Part shown: positions 16,922-24,268 of the stretch, piece by piece
Layout of the letters: every line of letters begins with the position of its first letter
How positions within the stretch are numbered: the stretch's first letter is position 1
NCBI GenBank assembly: GCA_964631565.1
Contig: CAZVYJ010000016.1
Coordinates: 1 to 60,398, forward strand
Length of the DNA stretch: 60,398 bases
Direction of reading: 5' to 3'
Source of the DNA: CAZVYJ01 sp964631565
Lineage (GTDB): Bacteria > Planctomycetota > Phycisphaerae > SM23-33
Made by a program: the position numbers and the translations under genes
Notes under the pieces: model-generated
Databases searched by the model: none
What the model saw: the letters and a program-made list of their open reading frames with translations, nothing else
What the model was told of the DNA's origin: nothing

Positions 16922-17707
16922 TTACCTTTCCAGCGACTCTACGGCCTTGAGCAGCGTCTTGTTTGTCGGCTCGGCTGTGCGCCGCTCGGAAAACCTGCGA
17001 ACCATGGCTCGCATTTCGTGATAAGTGCTCACGGCGTGCTCGACGACCAGCAGATTCGCGCCCAGCCGCCTTACGCCTGCGTCGACGCTTTCCAGCCGGG
17101 TCGCCTGAAGAGCGCGGACGCCGCGGAACTTGTTCGCCAGCACCATCGCGTCGGCGGCGTAAGGCAGAATGGCCACGCCCGCGCAGATGCTGCCGGCGGA
17201 AATCGCATTGCAGAGCGCCGTTAAATTCCGGATGGAGCAGTTGGTGTTGTTGAAGCTTACCAGCACTACGCCGTCGCGCTCCATGGCGCCGACTGCGCTG
17301 CGGACCTTGTCCTGCCCGCCTTCGGTCACCAGGCCTATCGACATGCCGCACGCGCCTGCGGCGGTTATGCACCTGCCTCCGGCGACAGATGCAGCCTCAG
17401 CTGCCGGCGCCGCGTGGATTTTCTGCACCTTTATGTGCCGGGTGTCGACGAGGTCTTTGGCGGCCGGCGTAAGGAATTCATTTTCACTGAGTTCAAGTAC
17501 TCCTCGCCCGGCGGCGCCGATTCTCTGAGCGGCGTCGTCGGCCGTCAGGAACACCTTGCCGCTTTTAACCGCTTGCGGCCTGGCAGGTGCTGCCGGCTGA
17601 GGCGCGACAGGAGGCGCGGGCTTGCCGGCTGCGGCCTGGGCGACGCCGCCTTGCCGCAGCTGGGCCAGCACCTGCTCGACAATCGTGTTTACCGTTTTGC
17701 TGTCCAA
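16922..17707 (-). CDS. Conserved microcompartment cargo-like protein with RpiB/LacAB-like C-terminal region
   Basis: 261 aa from a TTG start at 17707, preceded by AGGAAAAAG; no ATG or GTG precedes the conserved part. Residues 3-19 (SKTVNTIVEQVLAQLRQ) form an amphipathic helix like the encapsulation peptides of PduP and PduL, followed by an Ala/Pro-rich linker (20-46). The middle has GKVFLTADDAAQ and the C-terminal 150 residues resemble a ribose-5-phosphate isomerase B/LacAB fold (NLTALCNAISAGSICAG, ANKFRGVRAL, LGANLLVVE). The key active-site residues of RpiB are not evident. A similarly placed unknown gene is part of PVM operons. I infer that it is lumenal; its reaction, if any, is unknown. 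Confidence 0.7.
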   Translation of the reverse strand: MDSKTVNTIVEQVLAQLRQGGVAQAAAGKPAPPVAPQPAAPARPQAVKSGKVFLTADDAAQRIGAAGRGVLELSENEFLTPAAKDLVDTRHIKVQKIHAAPAAEAASVAGGRCITAAGACGMSIGLVTEGGQDKVRSAVGAMERDGVVLVSFNNTNCSIRNLTALCNAISAGSICAGVAILPYAADAMVLANKFRGVRALQATRLESVDAGVRRLGANLLVVEHAVSTYHEMRAMVRRFSERRTAEPTNKTLLKAVESLER

Positions 17708-17716
17708 AACTTTTTC

Positions 17717-17971
17717 CTAATCGACAAGCCCGATTACCGACCATCGCACCGGCGACGTCGTGTCGCCAACGAGGTCACGGGCCTGCTTGCCGTCGTTCGT
17801 GATTACAACTTTCGTTCCGTGGCCGGCCCCGAGCATGTCTATCGCCATCACCGGGTCGCCGTCCGCGCCGCCGTTCATGTCGAGCGGCTGAACGACCAGA
17901 AGTTTCCAGCCCTTCATTGAGCTGTGCTTTACGGTCGATATCGCAGTACCTTCGACCAAACCGATTAACAT
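17717..17971 (-). CDS. BMC-P shell vertex protein, EutN/CcmL family (copy 2)
   Basis: 84 aa, the compact size typical of CcmL/EutN pentamers. It starts MLIGLVEGTAISTVKHSSMKG and has the WKLLVVQPLD strand, the AIDMLGAGHGTKVVI turn (the GAG turn is a family hallmark), and ends VRWSVIGLVD. It should form shell vertices. It sits between pduP and the unknown cargo-like gene, 10 bases from the latter. Confidence 0.93.
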   Translation of the reverse strand: MLIGLVEGTAISTVKHSSMKGWKLLVVQPLDMNGGADGDPVMAIDMLGAGHGTKVVITNDGKQARDLVGDTTSPVRWSVIGLVD

Positions 17972-17999
17972 ATTCCGAACCGCCTTAAGCTGGACTGTT

Positions 18000-19487
18000 T
18001 CAAACTATCCTCAGGTTGTCGACCATTGTGCACCGCCGCACTCTCGTGAATGTCCGCGGCGTGGCGATGCCTTCGCCCGTGCTGCATGCGATGGAGAACC
18101 CGCCGTAGCCTTCGCCGCCGGCGGCGTTGCCCGCGACCGACGGGCCGTTCTTGACGTAGAGCGTCGTGTTCATCGCCTTGCCCATGTACGTCATGTGGTC
18201 GACCAGCCGAGAGTGAATGACGCTCGTGTGCCCGAAGCCGTGCTCCGCCTGCACCGCACAATCGACGCAGTCTTCGAAAGTGGGGCAGCTGACGACGGGG
18301 AGAATCGGCATCATCTGCTCGGCCTGCACGAACGGATGCATCGCATCGGTCGGGCCGAAGAGCATGCGGCAGCCGGCCGGCACGTTCACGCCGATTTCGC
18401 GGGCGATTACCTGAGGCTCGGCGCCGACATATTTCTTGTTGGCGTGCGGATGCCCGCCGTGCGGATCCTCCTCGATGCATATCTTCGCAAGCTGGTCCAT
18501 CTGCTGACGCGTCAGGCGAAAAGCGCCGGCCTTCTCAAACTCCTGCATGAGCGGCTCGAAGACAGACGCCTCGACGAAGGCTTCCTTCTCCGAGAGGCAC
18601 AGCAGGTTGTTGTCGTATGTCATGCCCTCGATTATGCAGCGTGCGGCGTTGGGCAGATCGGCTGAGGCGTCCACCACGACCGGCGGATTGCCCGGCCCGG
18701 CGCAGATGGCCCGCTTGCCCGACCGCATCGCCGCGGCTACAACGCCCGGACCGCCCGTTATCGCCAGCAGGCTGACGCCGGGGTGCGTGAATATCTCGTT
18801 GGCGCTTTCGATTGTCGGCTCGGTTATCACGCAGACGAGATTGTCGATGCCGAACTTGTCGTAGATGGCCTGGTTGAACAGCTTCGCGCCGTAGGCTGCA
18901 ATTTTCTTTCCGCCCGGGTGCGGGTTGCACACCAGTGAGTTGCCGGCGGCTATCATGCAGATGGCGTTGTTCGCCAGCGTCGGCAGCGAGTGGGTGACCG
19001 GCGTAACCACGCCGATGACGCCCCAGGGCGCCGCCTCTTCCAGCGTTATGCCGTGGTCGCCGCTGAAGCAGGCGGTCGGCAGGCCTTTTACGCCCATGGA
19101 GACGTTCGCGGCTATGTGCAGCTTTTCCGGCTTGTGGGCGGCGTGGCCGATTTTTGTTTCCTCGAATTCCATTCTGCCCAGTTCGTCGGCGCGGCTGCGG
19201 ATAATGTCGCGAATGATGTCGCAGATTGCGTCGCGCTGCGCCAACGACCGCCGCATCAGCGCCCGCTGGGCGGTTTTTGCAGCCTCGACGGCTTCGTTTA
19301 CCTTTGTGAACTGGCCGAGGCGTCCGCAGCATGCGCCGGCCGGCGCCGAATATGCAGCGCCGGTCGATACCGGCGGGGCGGCGCCTGCGCCGGGCGTCGG
19401 CGCGGAGCGGTTTCCCCATCCGCTTTGAATGTGCTGAAGCACCTTTTCGACCATTTCCTTTACAAGCTGGTCACTGGCCTGAGTCAT
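18000..19487 (-). CDS. CoA-acylating aldehyde dehydrogenase, PduP-like, microcompartment cargo
   Basis: 495 aa. It oxidises an aldehyde (expected: L-lactaldehyde) to its acyl-CoA with NAD. The N-terminus, SDQLVKEMVEKVLQHIQSG, is an amphipathic encapsulation peptide joined by a Gly/Pro/Ala linker (about 25-50) to the catalytic domain. Landmarks are GVIGVVTPVTHSLPTLANN, VCNPHPGGKKIA, ITGGPGVVAAAMRSGKRAICAGPGNPPVVVD and the catalytic Cys in DNNLLCLSEKEAF, all typical of PduP/EutE. It has GGAGACA ahead of the ATG. It is flanked by two BMC-P genes. Confidence 0.93.
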   Translation of the reverse strand: MTQASDQLVKEMVEKVLQHIQSGWGNRSAPTPGAGAAPPVSTGAAYSAPAGACCGRLGQFTKVNEAVEAAKTAQRALMRRSLAQRDAICDIIRDIIRSRADELGRMEFEETKIGHAAHKPEKLHIAANVSMGVKGLPTACFSGDHGITLEEAAPWGVIGVVTPVTHSLPTLANNAICMIAAGNSLVCNPHPGGKKIAAYGAKLFNQAIYDKFGIDNLVCVITEPTIESANEIFTHPGVSLLAITGGPGVVAAAMRSGKRAICAGPGNPPVVVDASADLPNAARCIIEGMTYDNNLLCLSEKEAFVEASVFEPLMQEFEKAGAFRLTRQQMDQLAKICIEEDPHGGHPHANKKYVGAEPQVIAREIGVNVPAGCRMLFGPTDAMHPFVQAEQMMPILPVVSCPTFEDCVDCAVQAEHGFGHTSVIHSRLVDHMTYMGKAMNTTLYVKNGPSVAGNAAGGEGYGGFSIACSTGEGIATPRTFTRVRRCTMVDNLRIV

Positions 19488-19542
19488 GGCAGTGTCTCCG
19501 TATCCGACTTACCGCCGCCTCCACGTTTGCGAAGCGGGCGGG

Positions 19543-19848
19543 TCAGCCTTTCTTGTATATCTCCGCGCCTTCGGCGGAGATAGTATCGATAATCCCGATG
19601 ACCACGCAGTCGACAGGCGCGTCGGATGTCGTTTCCGTCATTCTCGCGCTGGAGCCCTGCGTGACGAGCACCAGATCGTCCGTGCCCGCGCCGATAGAGT
19701 CCACGGCGACGAAGCATCGGCCCGTCGGCGACATTTCCTTGCCTTTTTCGTCAACACGCAGCGGCTCGATGATGAGCAGCTTTCGCCCGCTCATTTTCTG
19801 CACCTTCTGCGTGGTAACCACGTTTCCACGAACCCTGGCGATGAACAT
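19543..19848 (-). CDS. BMC-P shell vertex protein, EutN/CcmL family (copy 1)
   Basis: 101 aa. It starts MFIARVRGNVVTTQKVQKMSG, followed by RKLLIIEPLRVDEKG, the AVDSIGAGTDDLVLV turn and VVIGIIDTI at the end. It is a pentameric vertex protein and the canonical-looking one of the three. A strong AAGGAGC precedes the ATG. It lies between a BMC-H gene and pduP. Confidence 0.93.
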   Translation of the reverse strand: MFIARVRGNVVTTQKVQKMSGRKLLIIEPLRVDEKGKEMSPTGRCFVAVDSIGAGTDDLVLVTQGSSARMTETTSDAPVDCVVIGIIDTISAEGAEIYKKG

Positions 19849-19907
19849 GCCAAGCTCCTTTCGTCAGCCCAGGCTGGGCGAGGGCCGTTAGTCAGTGCGA
19901 AATTGGG

Positions 19908-20177
19908 TTACGGTATGATCTTGGCGACTTCGGTGTGAGGCCGCGGTATCACGTGCACCGACACGACCTCGCCTATGCGCCCGGCCGCTGCGGCGCCGGC
20001 GTCAACCGCCGCCTTGCAGGCGGCCACGTCGCCTTCGACCATCACGCTCACATAACCGCTGCCGACCTTGCGCATGCCAATGTAGCTGACCTTTGCGGCC
20101 TTCAGCATCGCGTCGGTCGCCTCGATGACTGCTACCAGACCTCGAGTCTCGATCATTCCAAGTGCTTGTTCTGACAT
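19908..20177 (-). CDS. BMC-H hexameric shell protein (copy 3)
   Basis: 89 aa. A single Pfam-BMC domain: EQALGMIETRGLVAVIEATDAMLKAAKV, the pore loop KVGSGYVSV, and GDVAACKAAVDAGA, ending VHVIPRPHTEVAKI. It forms hexameric tiles of the shell facets, and the GSG pore matches the PduA type, which passes small polar metabolites. GGAGAAAG precedes the start. It is downstream of the divergent ackA. Confidence 0.95.
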   Translation of the reverse strand: MSEQALGMIETRGLVAVIEATDAMLKAAKVSYIGMRKVGSGYVSVMVEGDVAACKAAVDAGAAAAGRIGEVVSVHVIPRPHTEVAKIIP

Positions 20178-20210
20178 TTTCTTTCTCCAGATATCTCGGC
20201 CGTTGGCCGA

Positions 20211-21404
20211 TTACTTGTTTTTTGTTCGTTCAATAAGTTCCGCCGCCTGTCGGGCGACGATGATTTCTTCATTTGTCGGCATTACCCATATCGCCGCCTG
20301 CGAGTCCGCGGCGTCGATGCGGCCTTCGCTTTCCATTTTGGCGTTTTTCGCGGCGTCCAGGCGAATGCCCGCGAACTCCATGCCGCGGCATATTTCCGTG
20401 CGGACCGACGGGTTATGCTGGCCTATGCCGCCGGTGAACACCACCACATCGGCGCCGCCGAGTTCGACGAGGTACGCGCCGATGTAATCCCGCACAGCCG
20501 TCACGAACAGGTCCAGCGCAAGCCTCGCCCGCTCGCTGCCGGCTTCGATGGCGGCAAGTATGTCGCGTATGTCGCCGCTGGTGCCGCTGAGGGCCGCAAG
20601 ACCGCTTTTGCATCCGAGGGCTTCCAGAACCTGCTCGGTGTTCATGCCGGCCTGCCGCTTCAGCAGCGAAAACGCGAACGGGTCGAAGTCGCCCGCCCGG
20701 TTGCTCTGCGGCAGCCCGGACTGCGGCGAGAGGCCCATGCTGACGGCCGCCGACTCGCCGTTGCGGATTGCGCAGATGCTGCTCGAACCGCCGAGGTGGC
20801 AGGAGATAATCCTGCCGGCCTCGCCCAGCTCCCGCATGCGGGTCGCAATGTAACAATGCGACGCGCCGTGGAAGCCGTATCGCTTCACGCCGTACTTTTC
20901 CGCCCACTGCGGCGGAACGGCGTAAAGCCGCCGTCGCTGCGGGTTGGTGCGGTGGAAGCCCGGTTCGAACGCCGCGACCAGCGGCGTGGCGCCCAGCACC
21001 TTGCGGAACATCTTCATCGCGGCGATGTAGGGCGGGTTGTGGGCCGGCGCGACCGGAACGAAATATTCCATTCGCTCCAGCAGCTTGTCGTCCACGAAGC
21101 ATACCGGGTCGCAATCGCCGCCCATGACGGCTTTGAACGCCACCGCGCCAAGCTCGCCGGGCCTGCGCAACGCTCCGCCGGCGACGAGCTTTTCGAGAAC
21201 GAAGGTAATCGCCTCACCGTGGTCGGCGAAGTTGCGAGGCTCCTTCGTTTCCATGCCGCCGCCTATGCGCAGCTCGAGCTTGCCGCCGCTGCCGCCGATG
21301 CGGTCCGCGCCGCCGACTGCGGTCTGAAGCTCCCTGCCGTCCGAAAAGTCGAACAGCCGGAACTTGAAGCTCGTCGAGCCGATATTGCTCACCAGTATCT
21401 TCAT
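20211..21404 (-). CDS. Divergent acetate kinase-family protein of the microcompartment operon
   Basis: 397 aa, in the acetate/propionate kinase (ASKHA) family. It should make ATP from the acyl phosphate supplied by PduL. It keeps the N-terminal SNIGSTSFKF, AHNPP, YGFHGASH, NRAGDFDP, FTGGIGQHN and PTNEE blocks. It departs at positions that are catalytic in Methanosarcina thermophila acetate kinase: the R91 block reads AVAFKAV (Lys for Arg), the D148 block reads AAFEPGF (Glu for Asp), and HLGNG reads HLGGS (Gly for N211). The second copy at 47673-48872 has the standard residues. I chose the ATG at 21404 (MKILVSN), which matches the family start. It could be an altered-substrate kinase (lactyl phosphate) or have lost activity. 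Confidence 0.85.
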   Translation of the reverse strand: MKILVSNIGSTSFKFRLFDFSDGRELQTAVGGADRIGGSGGKLELRIGGGMETKEPRNFADHGEAITFVLEKLVAGGALRRPGELGAVAFKAVMGGDCDPVCFVDDKLLERMEYFVPVAPAHNPPYIAAMKMFRKVLGATPLVAAFEPGFHRTNPQRRRLYAVPPQWAEKYGVKRYGFHGASHCYIATRMRELGEAGRIISCHLGGSSSICAIRNGESAAVSMGLSPQSGLPQSNRAGDFDPFAFSLLKRQAGMNTEQVLEALGCKSGLAALSGTSGDIRDILAAIEAGSERARLALDLFVTAVRDYIGAYLVELGGADVVVFTGGIGQHNPSVRTEICRGMEFAGIRLDAAKNAKMESEGRIDAADSQAAIWVMPTNEEIIVARQAAELIERTKNK

Positions 21405-21421
21405 GTCCGTCGCCGCGACTG

Positions 21422-21685
21422 TTACAGGAACACGCCCTTGAGCTGCTCGTGCGGGGCGGGGATAACGTGGCTGCTGACCAGCTCGCCGACCTTGGTGGCG
21501 GCTGCGGCGCCGGCTTCGACGGCTGCCTTTACCGAACCCACGTCGCCCATGACCAGGGTTGTCACATATCCGCCGCCGATCTCGATTCGCTTGGCGAGTT
21601 CGACGTTTGCGGCCTTGCACATCGCGTCGGTCGCCTCGATGAGGCCGACGTTGCCTTTTGTTTCAATCATTCCCAATGCGTCCAT
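21422..21685 (-). CDS. BMC-H hexameric shell protein (copy 2)
   Basis: 87 aa from the ATG at 21685 (MDALGMIETKG), which has CAGGAGAAACCAA in front; upstream in-frame codons are not part of the family. BMC fold: LIEATDAMCKAANVELAKR, pore loop EIGGGYVTT (GGG rather than GSG), MGDVGSVKAAVEAGAAAA, SSHVIPAPHEQL. The glycine-only pore is wider or more flexible than in the other two copies. It is a facet tile, coupled to neighbouring shell genes. Confidence 0.95.
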   Translation of the reverse strand: MDALGMIETKGNVGLIEATDAMCKAANVELAKRIEIGGGYVTTLVMGDVGSVKAAVEAGAAAATKVGELVSSHVIPAPHEQLKGVFL

Positions 21686-21741
21686 TTGGTTTCTCCTGAT
21701 TCCGCGCACGGCCCCTGAGGGGTCGGCGGTTCAAGCGTTGG

Positions 21742-22041
21742 TTACTTTGCCGGTTTCTTTTCGACGGTCTTCTTCGGTACGGCGTTGTCCAGGTCTTCGT
21801 GCGGCCGCGGTATCACGTGTACCGAAACCACCTCGCCGATTTTCGCCGCTGCTGCGGCGCCGGCGTCGGTTGCGGCCTTGACGGCTGCCACGTCGCCCTT
21901 CACGAACGCCGTCACCATGCCGCTTCCGACACGGTCCCAGCCTACCAGCTCGACCTTCGCCGCTTTCACCATTGCGTCCGCGGCTTCGATAAGGGCGACC
22001 AGGCCTCGCGTCTCGACCATGCCCAGTGCTTGCAGTGCCAT
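21742..22041 (-). CDS. BMC-H hexameric shell protein (copy 1)
   Basis: 99 aa. BMC domain with LIEAADAMVKAAKVELVGWDRVGSGMVTAFV, GDVAAVKAATDAGA and VHVIPRPHEDLDNAV, plus a short Lys/Pro-rich C-terminal tail (KKTVEKKPAK) that the others lack. The pore loop is GSG. AAGGAGATT precedes the ATG. A hairpin (GGCCCCTGAGGGGTC, about 21710-21724) lies between it and copy 2 and could adjust relative expression. Confidence 0.95.
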   Translation of the reverse strand: MALQALGMVETRGLVALIEAADAMVKAAKVELVGWDRVGSGMVTAFVKGDVAAVKAATDAGAAAAAKIGEVVSVHVIPRPHEDLDNAVPKKTVEKKPAK

Positions 22042-22079
22042 AATAATCTCCTTCAGAAAAACTTTTTTCTGTCTGTTGC

Positions 22080-22772
22080 TTATGCCATTAACTCAACGCC
22101 GGTGGCGCCCACCAGGTTGCATGCGTTGCCTTCGTCGGTATCCAGGTGCACTTCCAGCAGGAATTTCGGGTCCACCCGGCAGAGAACATTTTCGAACGTC
22201 GTCGTGCAGTCGCTTACCACACGGAGCTTGACGTACTGCCTGTCCTTGAATCCGTAAATTTTGGCGTCATCCGGCGACATGTGCACGTGCCGCTCCGCAC
22301 GGATTACGCCTTCCTTCAGTTCGACCACGCCTTTCGGCCCCAGTATCGTGCAGCCGGGCGTGTTCTTGACCATTCCGCTCGGCCGAAGCGGGGCGTCGAT
22401 GCCGAGTGCGAACGCGTCGGTGGCGCTTATCTCCACCTGCGTCTGGCTGCGGACGGGGCCTAGTATGCGGACGTTTTCGATGGCCCGGTTGCGAGGGCCC
22501 ACGATTGTTACCCGCTGCTCCGAGGCGAACTCGCCCGGCTGATAAAGCCAGCGGTAAACCGTCAGTTCCGCGCCGGGGCCGAACAGCGTCTGGAGGTCCT
22601 GCTGCGAAACGTGCAGATGTCTCGCGGAGATGTTGACCACCAGGTTGGGAGTGTAGGCGGTCGCGAGCTGAGGTTCTCCGGCACTGAGACGCTGAGAATA
22701 ACTCTGCCGCACCACCTGGCGGACAATGCGTTCGAGCTGCTCACGCGGCATTGGTATGTTCAGTTGTGTCAT
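22080..22772 (-). CDS. pduL: PduL-type phosphotransacylase, microcompartment cargo
   Basis: 230 aa. It exchanges CoA for phosphate on an acyl group, recycling CoA inside the shell and giving the acyl phosphate for the kinase. Two zinc-binding motifs are visible: ISARHLHVSQQD and RAERHVHMSPDDA. The tail NLVGATGVELMA and the PSGMVKNTPGCTILGPKG block match PduL. The N-terminal MPREQLERIVRQVVRQSYSQ is a likely encapsulation helix. The ATG at 22772 overlaps the deoR stop, so the operon is translationally coupled to its regulator. Confidence 0.93.
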   Translation of the reverse strand: MTQLNIPMPREQLERIVRQVVRQSYSQRLSAGEPQLATAYTPNLVVNISARHLHVSQQDLQTLFGPGAELTVYRWLYQPGEFASEQRVTIVGPRNRAIENVRILGPVRSQTQVEISATDAFALGIDAPLRPSGMVKNTPGCTILGPKGVVELKEGVIRAERHVHMSPDDAKIYGFKDRQYVKLRVVSDCTTTFENVLCRVDPKFLLEVHLDTDEGNACNLVGATGVELMA

Positions 22773-23554
22773 TTCGCCAGTCCTGCGTAGATTACTTTTA
22801 CGTTCAGGCTGCCCAGCCATGCCTTCGTTTCGGGGCCGGCCGCCTCGTCGGTAACGATTATGTCCACTTCGTCGAAGCTGCAGAGTTTCACCACCGACCT
22901 CATGCCGAACTTGGTGTGATCGACGGCGAGGATTACTTCATCCGCTATTCGCATCATCTTCTGCTCGACGCCGACCATCATCTGGTTGGCGTTGAAGGCG
23001 CCTTCCTCGGTTACGCCCGCGCAGCTCATGACAAGCTGCCCGGCGTGGAGCATCTCGAGCTGCTGCTCGGCCATCGTGCCGAGGGCTACGCCGGTGCGCG
23101 GATATACATACCCCCCGATGAGCGTCACTTCAGTCGGGATGTCCGAAGAAAGAACGCCGGCGATGGGAACGGAATTCGTGATTACGCTGAGGCGGCGACC
23201 TTTAAGCTCCGTCGCAACCTGAAAACATGTCGTGCCGCCGTTGAGTATCACGGTCTGGCCTTCTGGAATAAGCTGCGCGACGGTCTGCGCAATGGCGTGC
23301 TTTTCGGCGGCGGCCGACGTCTCGCGATCGGCATAGGCGAGGCTGTGGGCGGCAGAGAAACTTTTTACATAAATCGCTCCACCATGCGTGCGGCGAATTA
23401 CACCCTGCTCTTCCAGCACTTCCAAGTCCCGGCGAACCGTGCTCTCTGAGACGTCCAGATTCTGCACAAGTTCTGCCAGAGACATAAAGCCCTGTGTTGA
23501 TAGCAGTTCCGCTGCTTTACTGCGTCGGCTGTCTATGCTTGAATCCGTCGCCAT
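22769..23554 (-). CDS. DeoR/GlpR-family transcriptional regulator
   Basis: 261 aa. The N-terminal winged helix has SKAAELLSTQGFMSLAELVQNLDVSESTVRRDLEVLEEQGVIRRTHGGA. The C-terminal sugar-sensing domain has ILNGGTTCFQVATEL, VITNSVPIAGVL and GVTEEGAFNANQ. DeoR proteins sense a sugar phosphate and usually repress; here the likely effector is a deoxysugar phosphate. It is the first gene of the microcompartment operon, which is typical of PVM loci. The ATG at 23554 (MATDSS) is the likely start; one at 23587 adds 11 residues. Upstream, the strand reads GATAATATGATTG, AT-rich and promoter-like, but no clear operator is visible. Confidence 0.9.
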   Translation of the reverse strand: MATDSSIDSRRSKAAELLSTQGFMSLAELVQNLDVSESTVRRDLEVLEEQGVIRRTHGGAIYVKSFSAAHSLAYADRETSAAAEKHAIAQTVAQLIPEGQTVILNGGTTCFQVATELKGRRLSVITNSVPIAGVLSSDIPTEVTLIGGYVYPRTGVALGTMAEQQLEMLHAGQLVMSCAGVTEEGAFNANQMMVGVEQKMMRIADEVILAVDHTKFGMRSVVKLCSFDEVDIIVTDEAAGPETKAWLGSLNVKVIYAGLAK

Positions 23555-23675
23555 GATAGAACCATGCCATAAAATGACAGATATCAATCATATTATCGGG
23601 CACAACAAGCCATAAGGCAAGCAAAATTCTGGAAAATTTTAAGCAGAAAAATTCGCCCAATTCGGGGGCTTTTGG

Positions 23676-23776
23676 GGGTTAAGCCGCAGAGGTAACAGAG
23701 GGCGCAGAGGTTTTTATTTCATTTCTTATAAATAAGAATTTCCTCAGCGTCCTCCGCGTCCTCTGCGGCGGCTGAA
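23676..23776. repeat. CCGCAGAGG inverted repeat
   Basis: Left arm GCCGCAGAGGTAACAGAGG, right arm TCCTCCGCGTCCTCTGCGGC around an AT-rich centre. It resembles the ACCACAGAG family in design, but the sequence differs enough to be a separate subfamily. It fills the gap between deoR and the DUF1844 gene. Confidence 0.6.
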
Positions 23777-23782
23777 TCGACG

Positions 23783-24193
23783 CTATCCGGCGACGTGTTG
23801 TGCTATCTGGACGTACTGCATGCGGCTTTCGTACATGGCGCGGTCGAGCAACTTGGCTTCCTGTTCTGTAAGGTTGCCCTTGGTTTTTTCTTCCAGCACC
23901 TTCATCGTGTCGATGTGGTGCTTGGCCAGGTCCAGGTCGACGTATCGCCTGCCGGTTTTGGGGTCTTTGTAACCGCCGAGGGCCATCATCACCTGCGTGG
24001 CCAGCGAAGTTACAAGCGTGGCGAAGCTGGCCGGCGGGATTTCATGCGGGCCGTATGCGCCTTCGCCCGCATCGCCGCCCTCAGCCGGCGTCTCCACCTG
24101 CTCGGCGAGCTTTTCCTTTTCCGCCTGGGCCTGCTGCTTCCAGTCGTCGTCAACGTGTATCTTCGGCTTGTCGCCGTTCTTTTCAGTGGCCAT
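23783..24193 (-). CDS. DUF1844 family protein
   Basis: 136 aa from MATEKNGDK. An acidic N-terminal segment leads to the DUF1844 core ASFATLVTSLATQVMMALGG, then LDLAKHHIDTMKVLEEKTKGNLTEQEAKLLDRAMYESRMQYVQ, the family signature. The function is unknown; the domain is widespread in Planctomycetes, Acidobacteria and Deltaproteobacteria. It is soluble and cytoplasmic. Upstream in-frame codons are not conserved, so the ATG at 24193 is preferred. It lies downstream of an M28 peptidase. Confidence 0.82.
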   Translation of the reverse strand: MATEKNGDKPKIHVDDDWKQQAQAEKEKLAEQVETPAEGGDAGEGAYGPHEIPPASFATLVTSLATQVMMALGGYKDPKTGRRYVDLDLAKHHIDTMKVLEEKTKGNLTEQEAKLLDRAMYESRMQYVQIAQHVAG

Positions 24194-24268
24194 TTGCTTC
24201 CTCGCAGTTTTATTAAGGATTCGCCGGATGAATGTATATCGCGGGCGGCCTGTTGGCAAGACCTTCGG

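Noticed and set aside
16914..17372. A 5'-extended version of the BMC-P gene at 16614
   Set aside because: The added residues overlap another well-supported gene and lie in low-complexity Arg-rich sequence; the family start is at 16913.
23676..23776. A CRISPR-like repeat
   Set aside because: Only one inverted pair with no spaced direct repeats; it fits an intergenic inverted repeat.
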